Of a stretch of 64,000 nt of DNA, positions 9,690 through 22,000 are shown one piece after another (the stretch's first letter is position 1; every line of letters starts with the position of its first letter). The notes beneath the pieces were generated by a model. That model was not told the DNA's origin. It searched no databases and saw only the letters and a list, made by a program, of their open reading frames with translations. This DNA comes from Voacanga thouarsii (Eukaryota > Streptophyta > Magnoliopsida > Gentianales > Apocynaceae). The stretch spans positions 4,465,001 to 4,529,000 of the forward strand of contig JANUWF010001179.1 of the NCBI GenBank assembly GCA_026120185.1. Reading direction: 5' to 3'. The position numbers and the translations under genes were made by a program.

Positions 9690-11425
9690 TTGGTCATTGA
9701 TTCAGCTTTAGGTACTTCTAACATCCCGATCGAGGAACCAAGAGAAACACTACCAGATGTTCCTATACAAACTGAGCCTCATCGTAGTGGGAGGATTACA
9801 AGAATTTCAGAAAGATGGACTGGAGAGATCTATGATCTAGTCTCTGATCATCAGGGACAAGATCCTAGTAGATACGAGGAGGCCATTGTTAATGTTGATG
9901 CAGACAAATGGCAGTTAGCCATAAATGCCAAGATTGAGTCCATGTACCTCAATCAGGTTTGTAACCTTGTCACTGTACCTGATGGGATAAAATTCATTGG
10001 GTGTAAATGGGTATATAAGAGGAAAAGCGGTGCGGATGGAAAAGTTGAAACCTATAAAGTGAGGTTGGTTGCTAAAGGCTATACTCAGAAAGAAGGGATC
10101 AATTATGAGGAGACCTTTTCTCCAGTAGCCATGCTTAAGTCTATTCGAATTCTTTTAGCCATTGCATGTCATTATGACTACGAGATATGGTAGATGAATG
10201 TCAAGACAGCCTTCTTAAATGGCTATCTTAGTGAAAACATCGATATGTCCCAGCCATAAGGTTTTAATGCTAGAGGACAAGAACAAATGGTTTGTAAGCT
10301 TAGGAAGTCTATCTATGGACTTAAGCAAGCGTCACAAGTATGGAACATACCTTCTGACGAAACTGTGAAAGCTTATGGTTTCATTCAAAACGTGGATGAA
10401 CCATGTGTGAATAGGAAATCAAACAATGGAAAAGTGATTTTCTTGGCACTTTCTTTAGATGACATTCTACTCATTGAAAATGATGTAGGAATATTATCAT
10501 CTATTAAAGTTTAGCTATCTAGTCAATTTAGTATGAAAGACATGAAAAAAACTAGCTACATTCTAGGTATTGAGCTTCCTAGAGATGGGAAGTAGAGAAT
10601 GTTAGGCTTATCCTAATCTGCTTATATTGACAAGATATTGGTTGAGTACAGCATGGATTGATGTAAAGGGGTTATTATACCCTTTAGACATGGATTATCC
10701 TTATCTTCCAAGCAGTGTCCTCAGATACAGGAAGACAAGCAGAAAATGAGCAGGATCCCTTATGCTTCGGCTGTGGGAAGTCTTATATATGCTATACTTT
10801 GGACTCTGCCAGATATCTACTTTATAGTAAGCATGGTTAGTAGATATCAGTTAAACCTAGAGGAAGCTTAGTGGCAAGCCGTAAAGCATATACTCAAATA
10901 TCTCAAAGAAATGAGAGATTATATGTTTGTATATCGTGCTGATAATTTAGTTTCTAAAGGTTACACAAACTTAGACTTCCAGGCAAATAAAGACTTTCAC
11001 TTTGTCTGGAGGAGCTATTACATAGATAAGTATCAATCATTCTTACATTTCTGATTATACCATAAAAGCTAAGTACATTACTACTTCAGAAGCTTCTAAA
11101 GAAACTGTGTGGCTCTAGAAGTTCCTCATAGAACTTAGAGTAGTATCACACATGGATAGGCCTATCACCATATATTGTGACAACTCGAAGCGGTGTCACA
11201 ATGTTAGAAACCTCGAAACCATAGGAAGAGCAAGCACATAGAGAGCAAGTATCACCTCATCCAGGAGTTCATCTAGAAACGGGAGATTGTGGTCGATCAA
11301 ATTTCATCTATCAACAATTTGGCGGACCCTTTACCAAGTCTTTGATAGAAAAAGTGTTTCGCAGGTACTTAGATGTCATAAGGGTAGACACTTGTGGACT
11401 TTCTTAGTCTTTGTAGTGCATGTGG
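9690..11425 (+). pseudogene. copia reverse transcriptase and RNase H, copy 2 and original 3' part
   Basis: Open for 167 residues at 9690-10193 (from the linker through [11 protein letters not shown] to HYDYEIW), then a TAG at a former Gln codon, a further open piece at 10287-10514 with LSLDDILLI, and the connection region. Beyond the duplication the frame runs into IPYASAVGSLIYA (10755), VSRYQLNLEEA, and RNase H sequence with the YTNLDF and KYITTSEA blocks (10965-11100), ending in NLADPFTKSL near 11315-11345. RNase H would remove RNA from the RNA-DNA hybrid. Several stops and small indels from 10870 onward disable it. Confidence 0.87.
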
Positions 11426-11430
11426 GAGAT
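11421..11430 (+). other. copia polypurine tract
   Basis: TGTGGGAGAT lies directly before the LTR start TGTTGG, the usual place and form of the plus-strand primer of copia elements. Confidence 0.75.
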
Positions 11431-13211
11431 TGTTGGAAAGTATGCCATCAAAGATTATGTATTCTGTGTAAATATATTACAATAAAATATTTATTCGTTC
11501 AATTTAGTCTACTTCTTATATTATTGCACATTTAAATATCTAAGTATGACAAGTAATGGTTTATGTGTTTGGTCATTCTTCACAGTAAGGTATAGACCAT
11601 AGGTACTTATCATACAAGTAAAATTGAGTTTTTAGTCGTTTGATGGAACTGGGCATTTCATCGAGGTAAGACTATTGCGCCATGATTTTCAATGAAGAAT
11701 GGTTTACCTTGAATCAGTAAGTAGTTCACTCACATCATAGGCATAAGCGTATTTTGAATGCGTAGAACTTTATCTATAGTAGTGGTCTCTCTTAAAATAC
11801 TATAATTATAGAGACCGGGCTATTATTGCTACAGCATGGACGGATACCTTCATACTTGAGTATAAGTTGGTAGTTTGGCGAAGCTATGATTTTATATTTT
11901 GATGTATTTTAGGTGAGATTTCTTTAGTGAGATCAATATCCTTGTATGTTAGGTGTATTACTCTAGTTAGTTGAGACGGACTCATGCAACATAGTTTTTA
12001 TGCTCACTCAGTGAGGTTAAATTGCCCCCTTATGATTGTCCGGGATAATCTAATGATCCAGGGCTTTAGGAACGGACTATAGAATGTGTGCTTTTGGGTA
12101 GCTTCCAATGATAAGCAAGTATATTCGAGTGAGTCATGGATTATCGCACTAGAGATCTAAAGATAGTAGATGTCTTTGAGATGGGGTATTAGTACATTTA
12201 TCCTATCTCATTGATAGGTGTTACATAGAGAGGTATTTCTGTCATTTCACTTGTAGGTCGGAGACATTACTTTAACAATATTATTTTTAGGGTCAATATT
12301 TTTATATGGTGATAAATGTAAATGTTTAAAAATGATAAAATACGGTTATTTAATAGTAAGGGCATTTTGATCACTTTAGGAGCCATAAATAATATGTTTC
12401 TTGGTCCTCGGAGTAGCTCAAGTTATCTTGTTGTTGTTTAGACACAATTTGGGCTTAATAGGTAATTGTTTGGAAGAGAAATAAAATTTATTTTGAGAGT
12501 CTAATTAGAATTATTTAATTAGTCTTGTGTTTTAATAAGGCCTAGAAAACATAATTAATTAATTAAGCTAATTGGGCTGGAATAAATTAACTAATTGGGC
12601 TGATATATGTTGATATATATTAAGAGTCCAATTAGAATTAATTAATTAGTCTTGAGTATTTAATGAAGTTAAAAAAAGATAATTAATTAGTTAAGAGGAT
12701 TGGACAATTCTTGCACTATTTTTTTAGCACAACACCTAGCCCAATTGGGCTTGGTGATTTCAGCCATTAGGGCTTTAGAAACCCTAAGGCTGGCCGAAAT
12801 ATGAAGAAAAAAAAAAACAAGTGTTGTGTGCAATTTTAAGAAGTGTGCCGCCTTCTCTTGTTTTCTCTTCCGCGTTCTTTTTCTTCCTTCTTTGTGGTAG
12901 AGTGATTTTATCCAAAAAAGGAGCTCTTACCAAGCTAACGCCTAGAGCAACGAAGAGTTATACTCCAAAAGATGAAGAGAAGAAGCTTGGAGATGCTTAA
13001 TGTGTAGGAGTAGAAGATTGGTGGGATTCCAGTTGAATAGCAGGCGCCTCTTTCTCCCTTTTCAACGCAAGTTCTAGTGCAACTCGACCCCTCGTTGGTC
13101 AATCCGCGACCAATAAACAAAAGTAAGTACTTTCTCCTAAATGTGGCTCGAAAAATTGAAAATTTTTCGCTGCGTTTTCTTTGATGTTTTCCACTTCAAT
13201 TTTCTGTATCA
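11431..13211 (+). repeat. copia 3' LTR
   Basis: About 1.78 kb, starting TGTTGGAAAG after the polypurine tract and ending in TATCA. The end was placed by comparison with the related solo LTR at 43667-45717, which shares CACAGTAAGGTAT, GCATAAGCGTATTT, GGCGAAGCT and other blocks in order. No open frame of interest is seen inside. Confidence 0.8.
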
Positions 13212-14936
13212 GACCAATATTTATAACTCTATTTATGTTTAGAAATAGTAATATTTTTTGGAGGAATGTAACTTATATTTTGGAGATAATGTTTATGATT
13301 ATGTTGACTTACTATATAGTTTATTACTATCAATGAGATTAGTAGATGTTTATTTAAGTTGAATGTAGTAGAAGTTTATAGTTCATATTTCTATATTTAT
13401 ATTTTTGGACACAATTATTAGTTATAAAGATCCCTTAACAATTGATGGGGTGACATCCCAACCCGGTTAAAGGTATATTTATTTAGAGAGTGTTATACAA
13501 TCAGAGCAAGCTTTTAATTATATTTGTTAGTGTTGATTAATTATGTGAACAAAAATTTGAATTTCTTGTCTATAATGTTATGAGACGTAGATGGATTTTA
13601 TTTATCAATAAATAATTATCTGTCTTATAATTATTTATGTGTTCTATTTCTATTTGTCATGTAAAAATGCTTAAATGATTATATATGTTTGTATTCAGTT
13701 TATAAGTATTTGAATAAATGTTGATTTTTTAGAGCACTGTGGGTTGATCATATAACGTTTTTGACTCCTGAGCAAATCATGTCCTTTTCTTATCGCCCAA
13801 ACCATATTCTTTTATGGGCCACTTTGTTCAATCAGTACCAAAGGATGTGTTTATTGATAAATTTAAGAAACCTCTGGTAGAACTTAATCTCGAGATGCAA
13901 CAAAGGCAGTGGAGAATGCAAAATCAGAATTTCAAGTCTTCTCCTTCAATTGGCGCAAATTTTTAGCTCATGAAGCTAGACTTGACCATGGTTCTGGTTT
14001 TCCATGGTTTAACCATTCAACTGAACTTCATAGTTGAAATTGCAAATTCGAGTTGTGGTCTACGATCTAATTGTGTCAATCACTAGTTTTTTATTTTTTA
14101 AAACTTTTTTAATAGCCAACATATTATTTCTAAATACTGAATTCTAAAAACTGAAGTCCGAAAATTGAATTTGAAGTCTGAATCTGAAGTGTAAATTAAT
14201 TATAATTTTTTATACTGTATTTTATTATAATTTAGATTAAATATGAAGAAATGTTAATAATTAGTGAGTATTTAATATATTCAGACTTCAGACTTAAGTA
14301 ACTTTTAATTCGCTTAAAATTTATAATAAGATTTCAGTACCTCTTAATCAATTAAGTGATAATAAAAATATATTATCATATGGACTTAATTAATTAAGTA
14401 ATTAATATTTTTTATTATCAAACACACTTAATAAATAAGTACTTAATTCTTTCATTTTTAAGTGTTGAATTGGGTTGCTGCACTTCTGGCCATTGGGTGT
14501 AATAGCCAACCTTTCACCATCTCCTTACCCCTTTCCTTATTTTTATTTATTTGTTTACCCTTCCCTTTCTTCCTTTTACAAATAATACTTAATTTCTTTC
14601 TCATTTTTACACTTCTCTCTTAATTTCCTATTATCTCTCAATTATCTCTCCTATCCAATTTCTCTTAAATATCTTAATTTTCTCATAAATTCCAATTTAT
14701 AATAAATTGTCTTCTTATTTTTAGTTTCTAATAGTATTCTTGTTATATTGATTTTATGAATTTCTTAAAAGAAAAAAAGTTTCTCATAAAAAGGGAGAAT
14801 TATTGCTTCCACGTTGCTATCCTTAATATCAAATCATCCTATGTTCTTTGTAACCTACTATGTAAGATGTATAATAGTCAATTCAACTCCTATAAACTTC
14901 ATTAGAATTTGACTATCAATTGCCCATGAATAAATT
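13212..14936. other. AT-rich stretch without recognised gene
   Basis: I see no convincing gene. A segment at 13491-13506 (ACAATCAGAGCAAGC) resembles a copia primer-binding site with one mismatch, preceded by sequence that could be an LTR end, so a further very decayed element is possible. At 13850-14030 a short frame with the reading NAKSEFQVFSFNW could be a gene or element remnant, unidentified. From 14050 to 14800 the sequence is AT-rich and pyrimidine-biased. The last 5 bases (14932-14936, AAATT) are the target duplication of the next element. Confidence 0.6.
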
Positions 14937-16327
14937 TGATACGTAAATTTTGAGTGTATAAAAATCATTGAATATAAATCCATCCCTTAGTCAAGTTTTA
15001 ATTAAAACATTAATCCAAAATATACATACGAGCAAGTATAATATAGAGAATTAACGAGTATTGATCTTCAAAGGAAGAAGTACATACTAATCACTTTTCA
15101 TTCATTGTTTAACCGACCAAATAAAGTGATAAGATAATAAAAAGAAATATAAAAAATATATATACAACTTAAGGATGTAGGAATATGCAATTTAGACAAT
15201 TATCCTAGAACACATGATAATGAATTATCCAGCAATTATCTCAATTAATCATCTTGGTATCATGAAAGAATATAAAGTAAAATTCAATCGTTTTCTAAGT
15301 CATGAATCTACTTATATAGACGCCACTTCTTTCCCAATCTATGAAATCACTATCTTTTGATTAAATTAGTAGATTTTCCAATTAAACCAACGTACCAAAA
15401 CATGCATTAAACTTAATTCTTTATAAACATGAAATTAGCTAATAACCATATGTTCTAGGCGAAATCAACTAAACTTTGATCATGTTAGTCCTTTAATCTT
15501 AACTTCGTTTCCTAAGTCAATTAAGATTTAACAAATATGAAATTAATGAAATGAACTCCTAACATCGTTTCCTAAGTCAATTAGAAGAAAACGCATCAAT
15601 AATCAATGATAACAAGTAATCAAATACCAAACATAATAGAAAATTGATCAAATAACTAAATTAATACAAAACCATAAATCCCAAAATAATATCAAATTAT
15701 AATGAAAGTATTGAATACATCATTGTTTAAGAACAAGAAAACAAAGATAAAAGAAAGCACTCATTGACAAGCTTCCTTCTTCTCTGTTGAAGACTCTCTT
15801 GAACAACTCTCCTTGGATGGTGAATCTCTCATTCTATGAGTGGTTTGCAACTTTGATTCTTGGATTCACTCTTTCTGTTGTGTTTTCCTTATTTTTATAG
15901 GCTTCTTTTATTCCAAAAGTCATTACTTAAGGAGTCTTGGTCGAGTAGAATTCAAAAAATATCAAAATCCTTTGGAAGACACCAAATTTGTGCACATTAT
16001 TTTTGTGTTTAGAGCGAACCTGGCGCTGGGTCCAGTCGACCTACCTGGCACCAAGCGTGTTCTGCTTTTTTTCCTGGAAGCTGCTTTGTTTTCTCTACTT
16101 TTCCAGATGGAACCTGGCGCCGGTGCCTTAGCTGGACCTGGTGCCAGGTACATTCTAAAAACTTTCACTTTTTTGCTCGAAATCTACTCAATTCTGCACA
16201 AATTTATCAAAACACTTTCCATATGCAAAATGTCAAATAGGAAGGAATGTGCCTAGTTATTACATCAAAATTATCTCAATTTAACCTAAAATAACTAGAA
16301 AAATAGTGATGATTTTAGCCTCTATCA
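14937..16327 (-). repeat. M1 3' LTR
   Basis: Runs from the reversed TGATAGAGGC start at 16327 to the end at 14937 (reversed ...ACGTATCA). Contains the GGCGCC-type boxes at about 16020-16150. Clearly diverged from the 5' LTR, so insertion is old. Confidence 0.9.
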
Positions 16328-16346
16328 TATACATTCACACTTGAAC
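16328..16346 (-). other. M1 polypurine tract
   Basis: On the minus strand GTTCAAGTGTGAATGTATA abuts the 3' LTR. Compared with the family form AAGTGTGGGGGTATG, the G run has decayed here. Confidence 0.65.
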
Positions 16347-17858
16347 TTTTACTTGTCCTCAAGCAAAACACATAAGCTTGGAAAATCATCAAGAAAACAC
16401 AAGCTTTTGTTCATTCCAAAAATTTGAAACATAACAAGGATTATAATTTCTTTTCAAACTTTAGATAAAACTCTTGCCATTCCTCACACCATTTGAAAAT
16501 AATTCCAACTTTGAAACATTTGATAAGACATCACAAAAGTCTTGAAGTCAAATTAAACAAGTTTATACTTTAGTCTAAGAAAATTATTTCACCCTTCAAG
16601 TAAAAACATAGATAACATGAATCATACTAATCAAGCTATCTACCAACTCAAGCATTATAAATCCAAAAATTAAACAACTTGAGTCATGATGTAAGGAAAG
16701 CACTCAAAATTTTTTTTCTCTCAAATTTTTCAATGACTTAGGTAATTGATGGCCTCAAGTGAATGAATTTCTCTTCACACACTATATTGCCCCCCCCCCC
16801 CCCCCCCTTTTAGTAATCACTCATCATTTTTCAACATGTTTCCTTTCTTTTGCTTTCAGGAATTAATAACCTCAAGAAAGTGGATTTCTCTTCACTATCC
16901 GTATTGACTCCTATAAACAAGTAAAAACACTTTCTCACCAACAAAGAGGAAACAACAATCAACTCATTTTGCTTCAACTTACAATCAATTTTTTCTCAAA
17001 TTTTCCACTGAAAGATGTTTTTTCTCACATCCCTTATCACAACTCAAAGCTAAGCAAAGTTTAAACCCATAATATAAAAGTTAACCAACAACTTGCCCTA
17101 TATTCATCATATTTTTCATATTCAAACTAGATGAGTCAAATAATATTCAAACACCAATAAACAAAATTAATCCAAATTCTCAAATCTTGAAAAATATCCT
17201 ATCTAATAAACCAATTTCATAAAAATTCACCAAATGAATGACAAAAATTCATATCCATAGTTGAAAAGAAAATCACAACTCCATTGTAAACAAATAAACT
17301 CTCAACTCAGATGCAAATTTTCCAAACTTTCAAAGTTTTCAAGGAAATTGCAACAAAATTGTTTCAAAAATTTTCCAAAGTAGTAGCTCAATACCAAGAA
17401 AACACCAAGATGATTGATCAAAACTTAGACAAAGAATATTATCAAACCACTCCCCCATATTTAAACTGGACAATATCTTCATTGGTAAAAAATTAACACA
17501 TTAAAGCATTTCCAAAAGGACAAAAAATGATAAAGAAGGTAGAAATTTAGGCAATACTCTCCAAGTATAATGAGTTTCAATAGAAATTAAAACTTGGAGA
17601 AGAATAGAAGAGTTTGTTCAAAAAACATTTATTCAAACCTGCAAGAGAAAACACACATAAAAGCACAAAGAAAATAAAAACTAAAGTAAAACACACCAAA
17701 AATAAAAGAAAACACACATTAGGCAAAAGATTAATAAAATCCTAAGAAAGTAAATAAAGATAAGGACTTACTCCCCCACATTTAAATTAGGACATAGTCT
17801 CCTTATTATTGAGGGGAAAAGACACCTAACAAAACCAAACACAAAACAAGGATATAAA
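16347..17858 (-). other. M1 noncoding interior
   Basis: No coding capacity seen. It holds the conserved GAGGACAAG stretch near the polypurine tract, two GGGGGC-type boxes (one turned into an 18-base C run), and two internal purine tracts on the minus strand at about 17450-17462 and 17771-17783. An intron-like segment lies at 17639-17696. Confidence 0.6.
16790..16807. repeat. poly-C run
   Basis: Eighteen C in a row. All homologous copies have only four or five C here (the GGGGGCCAATA box read in reverse), so this is an expansion specific to M1 or a sequencing length error. Confidence 0.9.
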
Positions 17859-18720
17859 CTATTTCCACTCATCATACTTCCTCATTAAACCTTTATAAAA
17901 GAAATTAATGCTTATTGAAAAAGGTAAGCATGATGAAAGTAGAAATAAGAAAGGGTTCATGAAAAATATGAATGTAAATACATGACCCCCCTTCCATAGC
18001 ACCTTCTTGGACATACAAATTAAGTTCCTAACATAAAGATATAAATTATGTCTAAAAAGTGTACAAACTTTAGAATCACCACTTATCTCTTTAAAAGATT
18101 TGTCACAATTAAAATTCCCCTTTAGACCTAGTAATGTAGATTTTAAAGATAGGATCAAGAAATCCTTACTTTGTACCATATCTACAAATACAAAGTTACC
18201 TTTCTGAAATTGGGGTAAATGGTAGAATTTATCAATATCCTTCAAGGGTTTCTTGTGATATATCATGGAAAAATTCAACTCCTCGAGGTATGTTAAATTC
18301 CAAGCATTAGCAATGGCATCATTAGGCTCCCTGAGTTGAAAGGTACATATAAATTCTTGTGACAAAGAAAAATTAGAAATATGAGAGTATAGAATAGCAT
18401 AAAAACCTTTTCCCATCATATTGTACAATTGTTCCTTATATCCTCTTTCCACTCCTTGGGGGTCCTCTTATTCCAGTGTATATGCCTTTATAGTATCTTC
18501 AACCAACTTGGCTAGTTGTGTTCTTTGATGGCTCATTCGTTGGGAATATTCATCTTGATACTTAAGGAATGAATTGGTATTGGTGACAAAAGAATTCTTT
18601 GAGGCTTCAAGTGTTGTCTCACAAAAAGCATCAATTCGAGCTTGCAAATTTGCTGACTTTTTATCATTGTAGCTCCTTTAAATTTGTGTCCATAGCCACA
18701 TATATCCCCATAGTTGATGA
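17859..18720 (-). pseudogene. ORF-X, unassigned protein of the non-autonomous family (M1 copy)
   Basis: I do not recognise this protein. It is open for 197 codons from 18452 to 17859, and the same frame continues upstream to about 18700 across a single TAA where other copies have a Gln codon. The N-terminal third has heptad-like hydrophobic spacing (ANLQARIDAFCETTLEAS) followed by the conserved block HQRTQLAKLVED. The middle reads MIYHKKPLKDIDKFYH and GNFVFVDMVQSKDF. The C-terminus has a strongly hydrophobic stretch (TFIFFMNPFLFLL) then LMRKYDEWK. Homologues in the same place in P1, M2 and M3 suggest it was once selected. It has no zinc knuckle, protease or polymerase motif. Confidence 0.7.
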
Positions 18721-19060
18721 TGATTTTAACCTCGTGCTCAAAGCAAAACAAAGATCAAATCGAAAAGAGAAATAAATACAAAAAATAAAGAAAAATAAAG
18801 AAAAAAGGGAAAAAATAATAGAAAATTAGAAAAGAAAAACATACACATTAGATATATTCACAAATTACCTAAACATAAAAGTTAGTGGTATTTACAAGTA
18901 CAACATGAACTAAGCTAGTCAATTAAGCTCACAATGTTACATACAACAATATATACCACCTATTTACACAAAGAACATACGTATGTATTTACATATAGAC
19001 ATATGGACATATAAACATATAAACATGGTTAAATAAATGAAATCCTAGCTTTCATAATAT
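18721..19060 (-). other. M1 leader region
   Basis: AT-rich sequence between primer site and ORF-X with no further reading frame; same position as the leader of the other family members. Confidence 0.55.
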
Positions 19061-19061
19061 T

Positions 19062-19081
19062 GGTCCCCAGCAACGGTGCCA
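19062..19081 (-). other. M1 primer-binding site, tRNA-Asp
   Basis: Reverse complement TGGCACCGTTGCTGGGGACC; two differences from the plant tRNA-Asp complement. It is six bases inside the 5' LTR end. Confidence 0.9.
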
Positions 19082-19087
19082 AAAACT

Positions 19088-22000
19088 TGATGTGTAAATT
19101 TTAGGTGTATTAAAATTATTGAATTTAAATCCATCCCTTAGTCAAGTTTTAATTAAAACATTAATCCCAAAATACACATATGAGCAAGTATACTCATCGC
19201 AAGCATAGTATAGGGAATTAATGAGTATTGATCCTCAAAGGAACAAGTACACACTAATCACTTTTCATTTATTATTTAACTGACCAAATAAATTGATAAG
19301 ATAATAAAAAGAAACATATAGAAATATATACAATTCAAGGATATAGGAATATACAATTTAGACAATTATCCTTGAACATATGATAATGAATCATCTAGCA
19401 ATTATCTCAATAAATCATCATCATCAAGGAATATAATGTAAAATTCAGTTGTTTCTCAAGTCATGAATCTATTTATATAGACTTCACTTCTTTCTCGACC
19501 CATGGAATCACTATCTTTTGGTTAAATTAGCAGATTTTCCAATCAAACCAACATAACCAAAATATGTAATAAACTCAATTTCTCATAAATATGAAATTAG
19601 CTAATGACTCTATTCTCTAGGCAAAATCAATTAATCTTTGATCACTTTAGTCTTTTAATCTTAACTTCGTTTCTCAAGTCCATTAAGATTTAACAAATAT
19701 AAAATTAATGCAATGAACTCCTAACACTGTTTCACAAGTCAATTAGAAGAAAACGAATCAATAACCAATGATAATAATTAATCAAATACCAAAGATGATA
19801 GAAAATTGATCAAATAACTAAATTAATACAAAACCATAAATCCCAAAATAATATCAAATTACAATGAACGTATTGAACACATCGTTGTTTAAGAACAAGA
19901 AAACAAAGGTAAAAGAAAGCACTCATAGACAAGCCTCCTTCTTCTCCTTTGAAGACTCTCTTAAACAACCCTCATTGAATAGTGAATCTTTCCTTCTTTA
20001 AGTAATTTGTAATTTTAATTCTTGGATTCATTCTTTCTCTTGTGTTTTCCTAGTTTTTATAGGCATCTTTGATGCCAAAAATCATTACTTAAGGAGTCTT
20101 GGCCGAGTAGGATTCGGAAAAATACCAAAATCCTTTGGAAGGTACCAAATTCGTGTATAGGATTTTCGTGTCCAGAGCGGACCTGGCACTGGGTCCAGTC
20201 GACCAACCTGGCACCATGTATTGGGTATCTCAGGCTCGTATCCTATACGGCGCAGCGAAAAATAATACAAGATACCCTCTCAGAACCCGTCTATGTATGG
20301 AAAACAAGACATAATGATAATAAAGGTAACGAATTTTACCTTTGGGTGATTGTCTAAAGAACAAAATTGATCTTCTTCAAGTCGAGGTGCGATCCAGCAA
20401 TCCTCTTATGCAAACTCCACTAGAGTTGGACGTCTAACCACTATAATCACAGTGTGTGATTATCTCTAATAGTAATTCACACAGAGGAATACTTAATCAC
20501 CAAAATTTTCCTAGCAGAAAAAGATAGCGGCTAGGGTTGTTTTCATTTTTAGCAAAACCAAGAGAGAGAGAAAGACATTTGTTTTTGTGGTTCCTATTTT
20601 CGTGTGAATCACCCTTCTGTGTCACACGAAAATTCCTTCCAAAACTGAGAATTCTAATCCTATTAGAATTCCCTAATTGTAATTGGAAACATCAAGTTCT
20701 CACAATTACAACTTGGATCACAATAATTTGTCTAGAACAACTTCTCTTTCTCTTAGTTAACCCCACTATGTTATCAAATAGTATCTTGAGTAAATAATCC
20801 TCTATAGTGTGTGACCTATTAGGTTTCCCAGTCAATTAGTAGTAAACATGAATTAATCCACACGTCTTTGAGATTAATAATCCATAATTAATTAGAATTA
20901 ATCATATTAATTCTAATCAGGATTGATTTATTAATTCATCAATTAATAAACCTATATTCCCAGATCATAAGTAGTATCTAGCAACACATCATGATCACCC
21001 AAAAGTCTAGGAAGTCAAGTGGCTTGACATGAACCCTTCAATAATAAACTTCAGTGCAATTAACTCCTTTCACCATACAATATCTCATTCAGTTTGAAGT
21101 ACGGAATTAGTGCTAACTACCTTCAGAATTAATTCTAGGCCGAATACAATAGTACTTGTACCAGGAACCCACTACTCTAGATATGTATCAATTGAAACTA
21201 TTTTCAAAACACAATCGCCTTGGCCAAGGATTTTTTGAGTAGTAATTCCTACAAGTGGCCGTGAGATATTCGTCCCTACTATTAGGAGTGGTGAATCCTT
21301 TATTGACCCTCTCAACTACTTTCGTTTACATCACAATGTACCCAATATCCATCTTATAGATGGCCCTCGATCGAGTTTCGGAGATTGGAATCAAAGTACA
21401 ATGCTCAGCAAACAAAGTACCTTGAGATCTCAAGTTTAAGGATACTTGCACATTTACTATATTGAGATTATATTACTGGCACTAAATAGTTATCCATATG
21501 ATTATCTCAAAGTTAGATCATCTAATGAACTTGTTCCATTAACAAGCATCTATGTGTTAACTTTGAGTATCTCAATACTCACAGTTATGAGAACCACCGC
21601 CTGATCAAATCAGGAAGTCTAACACATGCTAGTCTTAACACATTAATGATGTCCTGTCTCATTAATACTATGACTAGGGACTATTTAAGTACTAACACCA
21701 TCCAGTGTAGTAGGAATCTTATATCATGATCTCTATCATGATTTTCTTAACACAATGTTGTACTAGGGACTTTATCGAACAGTTATATTACTTAAAGTAA
21801 ACAAAAGAAATTGTAAGATAAATCATGTATTTTATTAAAATAAAATGTGTTATATACAATGTATAAGTGATTGCTTCTAGGGCACAACACTAACACCATG
21901 TGTGTTCTGCTTTTTTCCCCTGGAAGCTACTTTATTTTCTCTACTTTTCCAGATTGGACCTGGCCCCTAGTGCCTTAGCTAGACTTGGTGCAGGAGCATT

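Larger units (their letters stand above)
6463..10713 (+). repeat. tandem duplication, copy 2 (4.25 kb)
   Basis: Almost base-for-base copy of 2210-6462. I found about two dozen differences by eye, nearly all at CAG or CTG positions. Sequence to the right of 10717 continues the copia RNase H region in the expected order, so copy 2 is the one attached to the element's true 3' part. Confidence 0.92.
2801..13211 (+). mobile_element. decayed Ty1/copia retrotransposon with a tandem internal duplication
   Basis: Plus-strand order is gag, protease remnant, integrase, reverse transcriptase, RNase H, polypurine tract and 3' LTR, the copia order. The original interior is 2801-6462 joined to 10714-11430; the 4.25 kb between is a second copy. 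The 5' LTR and primer site are absent: the sequence starts directly at the edge of the Athila-like LTR, so the left part was displaced or lost. Many in-frame stops are shared by both copies, so decay preceded the duplication or its artefactual appearance. Confidence 0.85.

Noticed and set aside
15840..16256. 138-codon open frame
   Set aside because: Sits in the M1 3' LTR opposite to element transcription; equivalents at 35240-35743, 55944-56282 and 62924-63163 track LTR similarity and share no preserved start or end.
17311..17496. 61-codon open frame on the plus strand
   Set aside because: Antisense to M1's noncoding interior with no counterpart preserved in other copies.
20537..20797. 86-codon open frame inside copia solo LTR
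   Set aside because: Not conserved in the sister LTRs at 41838 or 26379; composition matches LTR background.
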